Assembly: GCA_900073065.1 (NCBI GenBank)
Contig: FJOG01000040.1
Coordinates: 288,822 to 352,821, forward strand
Source of the DNA: Phialocephala subalpina
Lineage: Eukaryota; Ascomycota; Leotiomycetes; Helotiales; Mollisiaceae
Direction: 5' to 3'
Length of the DNA stretch: 64,000 nt
Shown here: in pieces, positions 33,247 through 45,195 of the stretch
Numbering within the stretch: position 1 is the first letter of the stretch
Layout of the letters: the number at the start of each line of letters is the position of its first letter
Position numbers and translations under genes: made by a program
Notes under the pieces: model-generated
Database searches by the model: none
Told to the model about the DNA's origin: nothing
Seen by the model: only the letters and a program-made list of their open reading frames with translations

Positions 33247-33809
33247 GCGAAACTTCGCTTGAGAGAAAAGGGGGAAGTTCAAGGTCCAGCATGGAACATG
33301 AATGAGGAAAAAAGGCTGAGGAAAGAAAGGAGGGTTTTGCGTAGTTTCCTTTGTCAGCTCGTCTCGATACCACTCGTTGCATGCTATCTCGATGATACCA
33401 TTTCTGCAGCTTATTGCTTCTGCGAGGTTTTGGGACGGGAAAGGACATTCATAATGTTTAATTAATTGCACACAACTCAGTAATGTCAAGGAATCAATGA
33501 ATGGATCAAAGTGTCAAAAAGATCTCAGCTTCTACGATCTAATGGTGAAATCGAAATCAAAAGTCCACATAGCAGCTGCAAATACATACTTCTCCTCTCG
33601 CCAAGATTACCCCGCATTTTCAGCCCCCAATACTCCTCCTTCCCCTCATCTGATCGAATTGACACATCACTTCTTCTCAACCACCGCCTACAAAAATCCA
33701 TCCATAATCTCCTCATTTCCCTTGTCGCTAATTCTTGTACGAATCAAAATGAAACCACATTGAAGAAAACCGAAAAGCCAAAAATTAGTTCATGATCGAT
33801 CCACCACCC
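33247..33809. other. Convergent intergenic spacer
   Basis: About 560 bases between the 3' ends of the opsin-related and RTA1 genes. AT-rich, with short frames and no supported gene. Confidence 0.4.
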
Positions 33810-35042
33810 TTAAGCCATTTGCACAACGTTGCCTTCCGCCTTGACAGTGGCATAAGATTGCTGAAACAGAAATCCCGGATGGAATGCATTCAAAGCCAAA
33901 ACGGCAACAACACACATGACACCATCGAGGATGATGAAAGAGATCTGATCTTGCATGATTGGGTTGCTCCAGCCACCAGCCATTTCAGCTGTCCGGTAGA
34001 TGCATCGGATCAAGATTGTGCTGTACGCAACCATAATAGAGGCAATGAGCCCTTTAAATCGCTTCGAGTTGCGCATAGCTTCAGCTGACTGTGTGAACTC
34101 TCCTTTGTATTTCGAGATGCGAGACCAAACATCCAAGGCCATTATTCCAAAGATAGCGAGGGTAACGACTTGGAAGACGAGGCCGATCATCATGACATCA
34201 TTTCCTGCCTTGGATAGAGATGGTCCGCCAGATGCCATCCCTGCTCCAGCTCTGATTCTAGTATCAGCATGAGATCTACTTGGACGAGGAATGTAACACC
34301 GAGTTGATCTAGCCATTTTCATGTGACCAAGCCAGGACGTGCCGGGCATACTGCTTACGTTTGAACTATGATTGACACAATATCGCATAGAATGAAGATC
34401 CTTGTGTACCACTTCGGTGGAAGGCGAGAGAATCCAGCCCCGTAGACAATGATACTGCTCAAGGTTAGTGTCCTCTACATCTGGAATGAAGTAAGGATCA
34501 TGGCAGATACGAGAGCATCTTCATGTCGATAGAATTTGAATTATATTTATCGTGGATTGCAAGGGAGGACTTACAGGTGCTTCAATGTCAAGTAGATTCC
34601 AGCAGCTATAAACGCAGGAGCAACTGTAAGACAAACAAGTTGTATCCCGATACTAGTACTATTATCAGTTGAAGCCCAGCGACGCAGGAGAGTGAAATCC
34701 TACTATCCCTTACTAAAAGGATCATTCCGCAGCAAAAGCCGACCGACATATCCTGTGTGATCTGTTGAGTTGAGGAGCATAGGATTTCTGTCTTGCAGAC
34801 TTACCGATTGCTTCTGCTAAAGTTCCTAGGCCGAGCGCAACCAGGAACGTCCAGGATCTGGATTTAATTCCTTGGAAAAGATGTACGATCAAAGATATGG
34901 CGAATATGACGACTAGAATGATGTTCACTGGCTCTGAAGGGTAGTACCCGTATATTGAATCTTTGACTGAACAAGTTTCCTTCGTACAATCTCCTTTGTC
35001 CACTGCCGCTCGAGAAATCAAGATTGAGGTGAGTGCATCCAT
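33810..35042 (-). CDS. RTA1-like membrane protein (lipid-translocating exporter family)
   Basis: A seven-helix protein of the RTA1/RSB1 family, which affects resistance to sterol-targeting or sphingoid molecules. Five exons (35042-34805, 34752-34704, 34652-34575, 34454-34359, 34257-33810) give 302 residues, normal for the family. Helix 1 is VNIILVVIFAISLIVHLFQG; the signature then follows in LAEAIGYVGRLLL, CLTVAPAFIAAGIYL, YGAGFSRLPPKWY and IFILCDIVSIIVQT. The C-terminal part has GGWSNPIMQDQISF and FHPGFLFQQSYATV, again typical. One donor at 34703 (GTAGGA) was preferred over a nearby GTAAGG since only it restores the frame. It is convergent with the opsin-related gene. Confidence 0.9.
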
Positions 35043-36095
35043 CGCGATGGCTCGGGGTCGTATACCAAAGTCCTAGAAGGTGCCAAAATTTGGGAAGAGG
35101 TCTGAGGACAAAGAATACAGGACGTAAGAGGGAGATTTGGATTGAAGTCTTGAAGAGCGTAAGAGAGCAAGAGAATGATGAGGAATACAAATGAATTAGA
35201 TTCCATTGCTTTTGAGACAATTCCTCCTCAACGCTTGCGCCTCGCGGCACGTGTTGCCTCTCTCCCCCGTGCCTTGCATAGACACAATACTTCTTGGATA
35301 GAATATTTCGAGGACGTATTTAATTGTCGTAAACGTATTTGAAGGTCTGTGATTGAACTATCAATGCCTCGTCATGTCTGCTAAGTCGCTACTAGACTAG
35401 TGTCTTCGAGTAAGACAAGTTCTTGGTGGCGTTTGGACAAGGCTGATTTGATACGTGTGACCGTTTGCGTATTTAAGAGATGGTAATAGGTCAGCTTGAA
35501 AGCCCCCCTGAAAAGTGAAGCTATTCGAGGCCTTAAGCGAGCAACTGCGCCCCTTCAGTTGCATCACTTCATCATGTGAAACTGCGTCTACATTCAGAGA
35601 CTTGAATACAAAATGTAATTTATACGGAGGTAGCTCCTCTCCAATTGACGGACTCTATGCTGAAACAGATGATTATTAGTTGACAATGTACTTCCTTATA
35701 CTTGGAACAAGGAGTTCAGGTGGAAGGGCAGTGGCAGGGAATAACACGTGATTTTATCATTTCCCCACATGGCTGCCAGTCAGCCGCAGCAGATCGTCAT
35801 CTGTGTATCCAATCATCTCAATTACAATACGACAACGACTCATATTTCTGATTCAGGAGATCTGAACACCCAGCTTCTTTGCTTTTCAACGACCACTCCC
35901 AAGCTGATTCTCGCAGTTTCGAGGCTGAAGGATCGCGATTGCATATGCACTAAGATTCTAGTGTATATCACATATTGCTGTTCGAATTGAGGCTTGGGAT
36001 GTCGTACTGTCGTATCCTTTCCTCCCAAACATATCCAATTCTCGTCTCCAAGTCGGTTGCTTCTGCTCTCTCGTTTGCGTATTCCGAATCAAATC
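35043..36095. other. Divergent promoter region, RTA1 gene and Zn2Cys6 gene
   Basis: About 1.05 kb between two divergent start codons, so the regulator and the RTA1-like gene share an upstream region. A short ATG frame at 35748-35990 on + has no family feature. Shared control is only inferred. Confidence 0.4.
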
Positions 36096-37550
36096 ATGCA
36101 TCGCCGAAGGACACATCGGAAAAGTCGGAATGGATGCAAACGATGTAAAGCGAGAAGGGTAAAGGTAAAGCATCATGATGGTGTTAAACATAGGTGGCAA
36201 TTCTAATGTTTCTAAAAGTGCGATGAAGTGCACCCCCGGTGTGGGAACTGTACAAAATACAGCCTAGACTGTGATTTTGAGCCATTGAAAGACGTAATAC
36301 ACACGCTTCCCTTACCGCCAGTGAGGATCGCTTCATTCAGGCGTCACAAGAGCTCTGATAGCTCTCCTACCTATAAGAATTCAACTTCCTCGCAATGCAG
36401 CCCCGAGACGTTTAGCAATGGCACGTCCACTTCTGACACCTCTCGAGCTGATTCTTCTCATCGTGGTGGCCAGGAGACCGAACCAAACTTACTGCAACCA
36501 GCCGGCCCCAGCACAATAATGACCATGAATACACCCAGCGATCGACTTCTCGAACTCAGGCTCATGCACCACTTCACAGTTATAAGTCCAGAGACCTATT
36601 TCCGCTTCATCGGATCGCTGAAGTCCCGACAGCATCACGAACACGACATATGCTCTGCTTGGATGATCGACCTTGCGTTGTCCAACCCAGGCGCCATGGA
36701 CGCACTGCTCGGATTCTCGGCATTCAATCTTCGACACCTAAACCCAAGTGACCGACAACTCTGTCGCGCGTCACACAGATACACGATGCGAGCAATCGAG
36801 GCTCACGCTCAACAACTGCAGCAAGGCATCGGTAAACAGAATGCTGATATTCTCTTTGCTGGGGGTATAACGATAGCATTTATTGCCGTCGAAAGTCATC
36901 AGTACCTTGCACCTGAGGATGAGAACAAGCTTCCCTTACATTGGTTCCAGCGATGGGAAAGTTGTCGTACTAGTAAGTCGCCCTCTTTCTTGCCACTCGT
37001 TGCACTGCAGCCCCGGATTCATGTCTCGAATTCCCGGATGCCATTGTGCCAAATATAAAGTTCGAGCTAACTCTCTCAAGTCATATCAGCTTCATGGAAG
37101 CACCTTCGCAACGAAGGCGTCACTAGGAAATTTCTTGAGCTGGAAGAAGGTAACCGTCTCACTACGCAATACCTTACCGACACATCATACAACACGTTTG
37201 ACTTCCTACTCGACGACTTGGACAAAGATGGAATTACTCCAGAGACACGATATGCGTACGAGTTCAACGTCAAGTGGCTCTCCATCCTTCATGACAACCC
37301 GGGTGTTGACTACGTCTTCAAGTTCACGACGAAAGTGAGACAGCGATTTGTGGAGATGCTCGAACAAGGTGATCCTAGGACCTTGACGATCGTTGGATAC
37401 TTCTTTATGCTGCTGAAGATTAGGGATCCGGTGTGGTGGCTACCTCGACCGACGGGGAAGGAATTTCAGATTTTGATGGATCTCTTGCCGGATGAGTGGA
37501 AGCCAAGGATGCGGTGGGCTGTCAAAGAGTTTGAAGAGTGCAAGGAATGA
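36096..37550 (+). CDS. Zn2Cys6 transcription factor
   Basis: A nuclear DNA-binding regulator of the Gal4-type binuclear zinc cluster family. Three exons (36096-36164, 36219-36972, 37081-37550) encode 430 residues. The cluster is exact: C14-x2-C17-x6-C24-x6-C31-x2-C34-x6-C41, split by the first intron between residues 23 and 24, which confirms that intron. A Ser/Thr-rich linker is followed by a helical regulatory domain (LRLMHHFTVISPETYFRFIG, then DLALSNPGAMDALLGFSAFN) like the fungal_trans_2/UPC2-type group. The second intron uses a CTAAC branch 6 bases before CTCTCAAG. Its tail faces the RBR relic. Targets are unknown; the RTA1 gene next to it is divergent and could be one. Confidence 0.92.
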
Positions 37551-37619
37551 ATCGTGAGGCGTAGAGAGTTGATGGCATATTAAATGTGAATGGAAGTCAG
37601 TTTTCGTCGTCGGACTCGT

Positions 37620-38715
37620 GTGGATACAGGATTTCTATTCCGTGGTCCTAGACGCATTTGAATCAATCACCTCACTGTTTCGTGGCTGGTGCATGTGCTT
37701 CGTATTGTTCACAAGTCTCTCCATCGTGCTATTTGATGTTATGGACAGCACAGGCTTTAAAGGAACATTCGTTGCAGGTAAAGATTGGATTGTGGGAGCT
37801 GTCTGGGTGGACTTGTCCGCTCGAGTAAGAGGGTGAAAGACACTATCGAAAATCGGGGATTTTAGAGAGTACGGAGCGGATTTGGAAAGCTTCGTATCTG
37901 TGACAGAACGTGAGTAGAAGTTTCAAAATTTCGAAAGAGGGAAGAGCCACTTACCTGGCAAAGGAGACCTCCGAGGCATTCGCTTTCATGTCTTCGTGCT
38001 GGAGGATCTGGTTACAATCGGCGTCAGGACATTGAATTCTATTCCATGCGTTGTCAGTGAGTTGCGAGCTGATCCACGACTTGAGGCCTTCGTCGCAGAT
38101 TCTCGACGTGTGGAGACATCGTCTTGTTGTCCGTCCTGGAAACTCGGAAAGCAGTTTGGTATCTCCACATACAGTGCAAACCTGGATTGCAGGGGCTTGG
38201 GCCGCGATATGGTCGTTGGAAGCAGTTGATAGGGTCGATGGTATAGATTGATTTGTTCCTTGCTGGATTTCGTCCTCTCGAACATGAAGTTCTGCGAGAT
38301 TGGCCACTGCCTCAATATCCCTCTGAGGCTGCCTCCGGACAGCTGTACCGGTAGAACTCTCCGTCCCAAGATCCGCGCTAACAATGTACGCGGCAACACC
38401 TATGACAATTTGGGAGAGAGGAATGAAGTCCAGAACTTCCAGGTGCAAGATGTACAGCCCAACGCCAATGGCAATAGTCAGAGCCAGCCTCAGATTCTGA
38501 CTAGCGGAGGAAGCGGTATAGACTCTGAAGCTTACAAGAATTCCAGCTACTGTCAGGACATCGAGCTGTCCCTGGGAGAAGACGTAAATCTGGATACCTA
38601 TCGCAACGCTAGCAACTGACAGCATATCAAGACGTCCGGATTTCAGAATCCAAGCCCTGAACCCAATGGCAGCGGCGAGGATGGCAAGGATACGTAGACG
38701 CCAGCCAGAGGTCAT
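37620..38715 (-). pseudogene. Broken RBR (RING-IBR) ubiquitin ligase gene
   Basis: A remnant of a RING1-IBR-RING2 E3 ligase. The ATG at 38715 opens five hydrophobic repeats of about 23 residues, then a charged linker, then RING1 (CTVCGDTKLLSEF, CLHTSRICDEGLKSW, CPDADC). Exon 1 ends at 37955. Exon 2 (37897 onward) begins RYEAFQIRSVLSKIPDFR and then meets TAG (37845-37843) where the family has Trp of FRWC. Past the stop, the same frame continues as CLSPSYSSGQVH, PIFTCNECSFKACAVHNIK, then a second TAG (37731-37729), again at a conserved Trp, then HDGETCEQYEAH. Further stops follow, and RING2 is absent. A zinc Cys reads Tyr and a RING1 Cys reads Gly. A 271-residue truncated protein could still be made. 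Confidence 0.8.
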
Positions 38716-39498
38716 CCAAACTAAAACATTCAGAGTAAACGAAGTCGCCGCGATCAAGTTGTCCACATCCGTCACTGCTCGGCTGACCTGGATGATGATT
38801 TTCCCTCCGAATTGGAGACACAGCCAACTCCATCGCGAGATAAAGGAAATCGCAACGGATGAGGCCCGATTGTTTAGTATCTTTATGACTGTTCTATTTA
38901 TGAGGATGAGTTGTGTTTAGAATCTGGACAGACACCCGATATTGATCTAAGATCCAGCTCCCGGCGTCAAGGACAAGTAAAGGTGCTGCTCTGAAGGACC
39001 AGATCAACCCCCCATATGACGCAAACGAACTCCGATATCAATAAGGCTAGAATCAAACGACATCCGACAAGATTACCGATCAAAAGGAGGATGAGGCTGA
39101 AGTTGTTGATCACGATTGAAACCAAAAGACGCAATAGATAATTAGACAAGGCTAAACAACACCATAAAGGACTCATCAGCATTGCGGAAATATGGGTTTA
39201 GAACTCGCGATTTGAGATGAGGGACGTGGGATTTCAAATGAAGAGGTGAAGGTGTTGAAAACTTGAGGCGCGAACGCATCCTGATGCAGGTTTCCGCATT
39301 GAGGCCGAGGCGACCAAGCCACAAAATACTGGCCATTGACAGACTGCAGAGGGCAGGGTGGCTGCAGCTTGACATCCAAAATGCGACAAGCAACATCGCT
39401 AAAGAAGGCTCAGGGTCTCGCGACTTGAAGTTGTTTAAACCCCTTCCATGCCGACTCTTGAATCATGCGATGCAAGCGAGGTACAATTAATACTGGCT
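38716..39498. other. Spacer upstream of the RBR relic and downstream of the monooxygenase
   Basis: About 780 bases. The RBR frame stays open upstream of its ATG to about 38895 without another ATG, so an ancestral start may be lost. The rest is AT-rich with no supported gene. Confidence 0.4.
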
Positions 39499-41069
39499 CT
39501 AAGGATATATCCCAGCACCTGGTTCTCGCTCAAAGAAGCTTTCTGAAAGCGACCAAGCTGGGTACTCCTGCTTCATGACTTGCTTCGAATGCTTCACGAC
39601 ATCGTAGCCAAAGTTGAAATTGAAAAACTCCTCAGGTGTCTCTGTCAATTATTGTCAGTCGTCTCGATTCACTCGTCTCTTTCCTGAGAGTGACTTACTA
39701 GGAACCTCCTCAGCCGGAACGAACTTCGCAGCATCTTTCCGTATCTTCTCAGGCTCATCCTGTCCCGCATTGCTGAAGATCTGCATCACGCTACCTCTCT
39801 TGATCCTGATGTTCTCAAAGAGCTTCAATCGCTCCCCTATAATATCGGGCGTGCAGCTTGAGAGAACGATTCCGAGGGCGATGGAATCTTCGATAGCTTG
39901 AGCGCCTCCTTGTCCTTGATGCGGCAGCATGGGATGAGCTGTGTCTCCGATCAAAACGAGTTTGCCTTTGTGCCAAGGTGAAATTGGGGCTCGGAAGAGG
40001 AGGGGCCATTGCTTGATGTCCGTTGCTTTGCTGGAGATTTGATCAATTCAAGCTTCGGAGGGGGACCTCGTGACTTACTTCAAGACTGCGAGAATTGATG
40101 GGTGGAACGTTGAATATCGGTCCAGGAGAGCACTCCTGTCCACAGAGGTTTGCCAGTCTGGAGGGCACGTTAGCTTCCAGATCACGGTCCGAGGATTTGA
40201 GTCGCACCTTCCCGATCTCCCGTGACTTTATTGTGGAAGATCGCTACGAAATTATGCTCTTCTTTGCTATCACTAGTCAGCACGACAGAATCCGTCAAGA
40301 AAGGAGGGACTTACTTCCGACATGGATACGAAACCAGTCGTTTGCCTTCTTCGACGAAGAACTTCATGCAGCCATCCTCTCCATCTGTGAACCAAGAGGA
40401 CTCTGGATCCGCCTCTAGATCTTTGGTTGAGATCAAAAAACGGTATGCGAAGTTGTAAGCTGTTGTTGGTAATGCAGGATTTGGAACCCCCAGGACAGCT
40501 TCAACAGCAGATGTGTGAACTCCATCAGCTGCAATGACGAGATCGCCAGACACAACTTCTCCGCTTGCGAGTGTCACCGACCCCGCATCTGGATTCTACC
40601 AAATCACTATTAGCAATATATCATCACAGAGGACTGCTTCACCTACGTAAGATTTCACCTCTGATTTCAAATGCACGACGGCAGGCCTCCCCTCGCCATC
40701 CACCCTCGTCGCAAGCCTCTTCAACTCCTCGTGCAAATCAACCCGATGCACCAAAAACCAAGGAGCTCCGAATGCTGCCTCGATATACCTCTCATCCGTC
40801 TCATGAAATCTTACCAGCGACTTCCCATGGGCTCGATAGCTGTGTTGGCAAGTCACGAGTCGCGCTTTCACAGGATCGAAGCCCCATGCGAGCAATCCTC
40901 GAGAGGCATTAGGTGGGATGTGGATGGCCGCGCCGATCTCGTTGTTGAAGGAGGAACGTTCGTATATTTCCACGTGATGACCTGCTCGGCGACATGCGAT
41001 TGCTGCGGAGAGACCTGCGATGCCTCCGCCGACTATGATGATCTGGAGGGGAAGTTGTTCAGAGGGCAT
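39499..41069 (-). CDS. FAD-dependent monooxygenase (salicylate hydroxylase-like)
   Basis: A class A flavoprotein monooxygenase that probably hydroxylates an aromatic or related small molecule with NAD(P)H and oxygen. Six exons (41069-40647, 40595-40315, 40266-40208, 40157-40079, 40030-39699, 39641-39499) give 438 residues. The three cofactor motifs are all present: GxGxxG in IIIVGGGIAGLSAAIACRRA, the DG motif in GDLVIAADGVHTS, and the GD motif in KLVLIGDTAHPMLPHQGQGG. Helix EDSIALGIVLSSC follows as in the family. The frame extends upstream of ATG 41069 to another ATG at about 41128; the shorter start places the dinucleotide motif at the usual distance. It is divergent from an MFS exporter, which suggests a joint role. 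Confidence 0.88.
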
Positions 41070-42292
41070 TGTTGGTGCGGTGGTTCGAAAGCCCAGCCAG
41101 CGAAGGATTGGAGTTGATAAGAAAGGCATGACTAGATTGCACAGAGAGGCACAAAGATTGAGGGGTGATGCAGTCAGCACAGCATCGTTAGATCACACCA
41201 GGTGCGCTCGGACATCACTAAAAAGGCCGGGGCGATTTGCACCAATTTTAAGTGTGTGTAGATAGAGATTCGTGTCCATTGGTTTCGGGAGGGTATTCCC
41301 ATTGCAGCAGTTCTGAAGCATGGTAATTGTGGTAAATGGTCTGATAGGGAGAGGTTGCATGCAAGAAGCAGAAGGATCAGAAAAAGGAAGCATTGCCGAG
41401 CCTCGCCCAGAAATCGATAAAATTAACCTTACGAAGTACAGGGTTTTTGAATTGTTAAATATCGTCACCCAGATTACCCAATTGCAGACCAAAAAAGAGG
41501 AGATCTGGACAGGTGATTGGGCAGCTCGGGTTCGACAGTATTTGGACGAATCTACACTCGCCTAATAATTAAAAGGCCCTGCCTGTACTTCGTAAGCTTA
41601 GGGATCTAACAGCCCATTCCGGGCAGAATGACAGGCATGTTGCAGCCGAGACACGCCCCAAGACTGCTGAGGTCTCTCAACTCCCGAACCTTCTTTCAAC
41701 ATCTCGAGATCAACACTCAGATTCTGCACGATACATCATTTCTCGACAAGATGCGCAATGGCAAACCACTCTCTTGGAAAACGTGTCTCGGCTCCGACTC
41801 CAGGGAATTGCTTTTCCAACGGGATGGGTGGCAGCGTGGCGGCAAGAATGACACACATGCAGACCCCAGCTTCATCCGCATGCTGTCCGCGCGGGAGTTG
41901 CATGGCTCTGCAGATATTCTCCTCCACGAACCAGGATGCAGATTTAGCACCGTTGCAGCCTTTTTCTGAGCCTGGTTTGACCAATTATTGTTCCTTTCTT
42001 TTCTTGGCCCTCCTCCACATCTCGGCAATGGTCCTTTCTTCGTCATTTGGCGATAAGGCTTCCCGGGCGTTTCTTGCATGTCAATATCTATCATTGGACC
42101 GCGGTCTTGGGACCTGGGGTGACAAAAGCCCTCCCATGTTTTTAAAAGTTCATCGTCCTGATCGAAACCCACGTTGCTTGAAGACGACGATCCATCCTTC
42201 CCTCAACGAGATCCTAGTTGACATTCTTTCCTTGGAACCGACGATCCATCATCCATCGTGTCGACAGGAGCCGCACATCACTTGACAGAAAT
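41070..42292. promoter_or_regulatory. Divergent promoter region between monooxygenase and MFS exporter
   Basis: This 1.2 kb spacer separates two divergent genes. Short frames on both strands lack family features. Co-regulation from this region is inferred from layout only; no specific binding site was identified. Confidence 0.4.
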
Positions 42293-44222
42293 ATGCCGAC
42301 TTCCTCAGATGAGAAAGGAGATCTTCGAGTCGTTAACAACGAGTCTCCCGAACCCCGGGAACCGTTGCCAAGCAGCGTCGAGGACAACGATGAACCTGTT
42401 CCTCATCTCCATGCAAAGACCTTTCTCACAGTCTTTGCCGTCTGCTTGATCTACTTCGCTCAATTGATCAATGTTGTCGGAGCCGGAGCTGTAAGTTCAT
42501 CCCTCGGCCTAGTGCCCAAAAAACCCAGGAACATTCAAAGCTGGGAGCTGAAGTTGGTCGATTTATTCACATACTGACTTCGACCAGCGCGCTCAAGACA
42601 TCTCCACCGTCCTCGGAGAATCCTCCAAGAGTGTCTGGCTCACCTCGACTATCGCCATCCTCACAGTCGTCCTCAGCCCGCCAGTCTCCCAAGCAGCCGA
42701 TTACTGGGGCCGACGATGGTTCTTGATCATCCTGACAGCCTGTGGAGCCGTTGGCTCTGTGATTGTTGCTCGAGCCGATTCCATGAACATGGCCATCGCA
42801 GGCGAAGTCGTAGCAGGCCTCTCATACGGCGCTCAACCTCTTCTCCACGCAGTGGCTTCTGAAGTGCTACCTCGTCGATATCGACCATTCGCCCAAGGCG
42901 CAGACAACCTTGCCGCTGCTCTGGGAGGTATCGCTGCTCTCCTAGTCGGAGGAGCCATGACTCGGAACGGTAACCACGAAGGTTTCCGGAATTACTGGTA
43001 CTTCTCCACAGCAGTGTACCTCCTAGCCACCATCCTCTGCATGATACTGTACAACCCACCACCCCAACCCTCTCAGCTGGGATTGACCAACATCGAGAAG
43101 TTGAAAAAGCTTGACTGGATCGGATACATACTCCTCGCATCCGGTCTTGTCCTATTCTGCACCGGACTTTCTTGGTCCCAGAACCCGTACGCCTGGACAG
43201 ACGCACACATCCTCGCTCCCTTCCTCATCGGCGTCGCTCTAATGACCGGTCTCGCAATCTACGAAACCAAGTTCAAGAAAGACGGAATGTTCCACCACGG
43301 CCTCTTCAGCAACGGATGGAATTTCCCCATCGCGCTCCTCTGCGTATTCGTAGAAGGCCTCTCATTCTTCGCAGCAAACAACTACTTCGCCTTCCAAGTC
43401 TCTGTTCTCTACGAAACCGATTCTCTGCGAACAGGAGCTCGGTATACCATAACTTTCATCGTGTATGCGACCATGTCCGTTCTGGCAGGAGCTTTTTGCT
43501 CGAAAACGAAGATGATTAGATTCCCGACTGTGGTGGCATTTGGATTCATGACTGTGTTTTTTGTATGTATGGCGACGACTACGCCGGGGAGTTCGAAGGC
43601 GGTTTGGGGATACCCCGCACTTCTTGGGATTGGGTTGGGGATTGGGCTTTGTGCGTTGGTTACAGCTGCTCAATTGAGTACGCCGAGAGAGTTGATTGCT
43701 ATTACAAGTGGGCTGATGATTTCGATTCGCTCGCTTGGTGGTTCTGTTGGACTTGCTATTTGTAAGTGTCCCTGAAGCTGCTTTCCCCAAGCCTTGGACC
43801 CAGTGCTAATACGAACTTCAGACAATGCGATCTTTACTGCGAAGTTCACAGCCAACTTAGGTCCCAAGATCGCAGAAGCAGTTCTACCCCTCGGGCTACC
43901 CGCTTCATCTCTTCCAGCCTTCATTGGAGATCTCGCTGCTCAGAATCAAACTGCTCTCATGACCGTTCCTGGCGTGAGCCTCGAGATCATCGGTGCTGGG
44001 GTCGGAGGTTTATTCGAAGCGTACAGTCTTGGATTCAGATTTGTCTGGGTTGCAGCTGCGTGCTTTATGGTTGTTGCTACGATAGGTGAGTTTCGAGCAG
44101 TGCATAGTTGGATCGGTGCTGACAGAACTTTCACAGCTGCTTTCTTCCTAGTTGACCCGGTCAAGGAGTTTAATATGCATATCGATGCACCAGCTGAGAA
44201 GGAAGAGGATCTATTCGCTTGA
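42293..44222 (+). CDS. MFS drug/siderophore-type exporter (TRI12-like)
   Basis: A fungal major facilitator transporter of the 14-helix drug:proton antiporter type, related to TRI12 efflux pumps and siderophore transporters. Exons 42293-42490, 42588-43761, 43822-44085 and 44137-44222 give 573 residues. Membrane segment 1 is TFLTVFAVCLIYFAQLINVV. The MFS loop 2-3 signature reads SQAADYWGRRWFLII, and segment 4-5 has GLSYGAQPLLHAVASEVLPR and RPFAQGADNLAAALGGIAAL. The tail is acidic (EKEEDLFA). The substrate cannot be read from sequence. Its divergent partner is an FAD monooxygenase, and a role in exporting or importing the compound treated by that enzyme is plausible. Confidence 0.9.
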
Positions 44223-45195
44223 AAATGTGAGGAGAAGTTGGACATTGCATGACGGGCACACCAACTTCCGGGGTGAGAGAAATTCGTACATACATTTCAA
44301 AAGTTGCTTCGCGGCGTGGAATTGGCAGAGGGAAGAGGAGGTCGATTAATCCGCATTTGTGTGTGCATTCGAAGTTGCAGATTGCCTAGTGTATAAATCA
44401 ACAGCAACAGGAAGACAAAATTGATATTACCTACGAGTTTTTGTTACTTATTCATTTGATCCTAAGTGTGCCTCTATTACTCTACTTTGTCTTCAGCACT
44501 TTTCATGTCTATAACTCTGGCGAGTTTCCATTTTGCCGCCGCAAATGTTTCTAGTCCTTCCCATACTTTACAGCCAGTGCTGGCGTCGGCGTCGTGTACA
44601 TCTTCTCCAGTGGGATCCGAAAGTTGTTCAAAAGTTTCACCTTTTTACCTGCATAGCCCTATCACCGTTTCTTAGAAGAGGTTCTCGGACTGCGATCTTT
44701 CTCGCGTCATCTGGGTTGTCATAGTCCCCATGATAATCCAGTCTGTGTATCATAAGCTGTCTTCTTTCCCACGGAACTATGAGAACTTAAATAAAGTGTC
44801 GCTTACTCATTCTCGTCTATGTTCCTGAGTCTCTGTGGGCCTTTGTTCTGTGTTTCTGTGCTTCTCCTAGACTGGGGTGTTCTCGAGTCATAGCAGCCTT
44901 CTGCTGGAAATTTTCTACACCGAAGTGATCTTGTCCGCGTGAGTGAGTGAAACTGGTTAGTTTTTGGTTAGAGATCGGAACCACCGGGGCCGTACTTGTG
45001 ATATCTTTGCCGTGAGCCTGGTAGGGTTAAAAAAAGTGACTGATGGCATGTGACTAAGCTGCGCCCCTCTTCAGCTGATGTGGCTGAGGATGAAGGATAA
45101 AAGAAGCGCTGAGCGACAGCCTTAATCTTCCCAACTTCACGCAACACATCACACAGAGAAAATCAGCATCTCACCCAACCACCTCTTCAATTGCA
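44223..45195. other. Intergenic region upstream of the HET gene
   Basis: About 970 bases with no supported gene. The final 80 bases are A/C-rich (CAACACATCACACAG), a common fungal leader composition. Confidence 0.4.
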
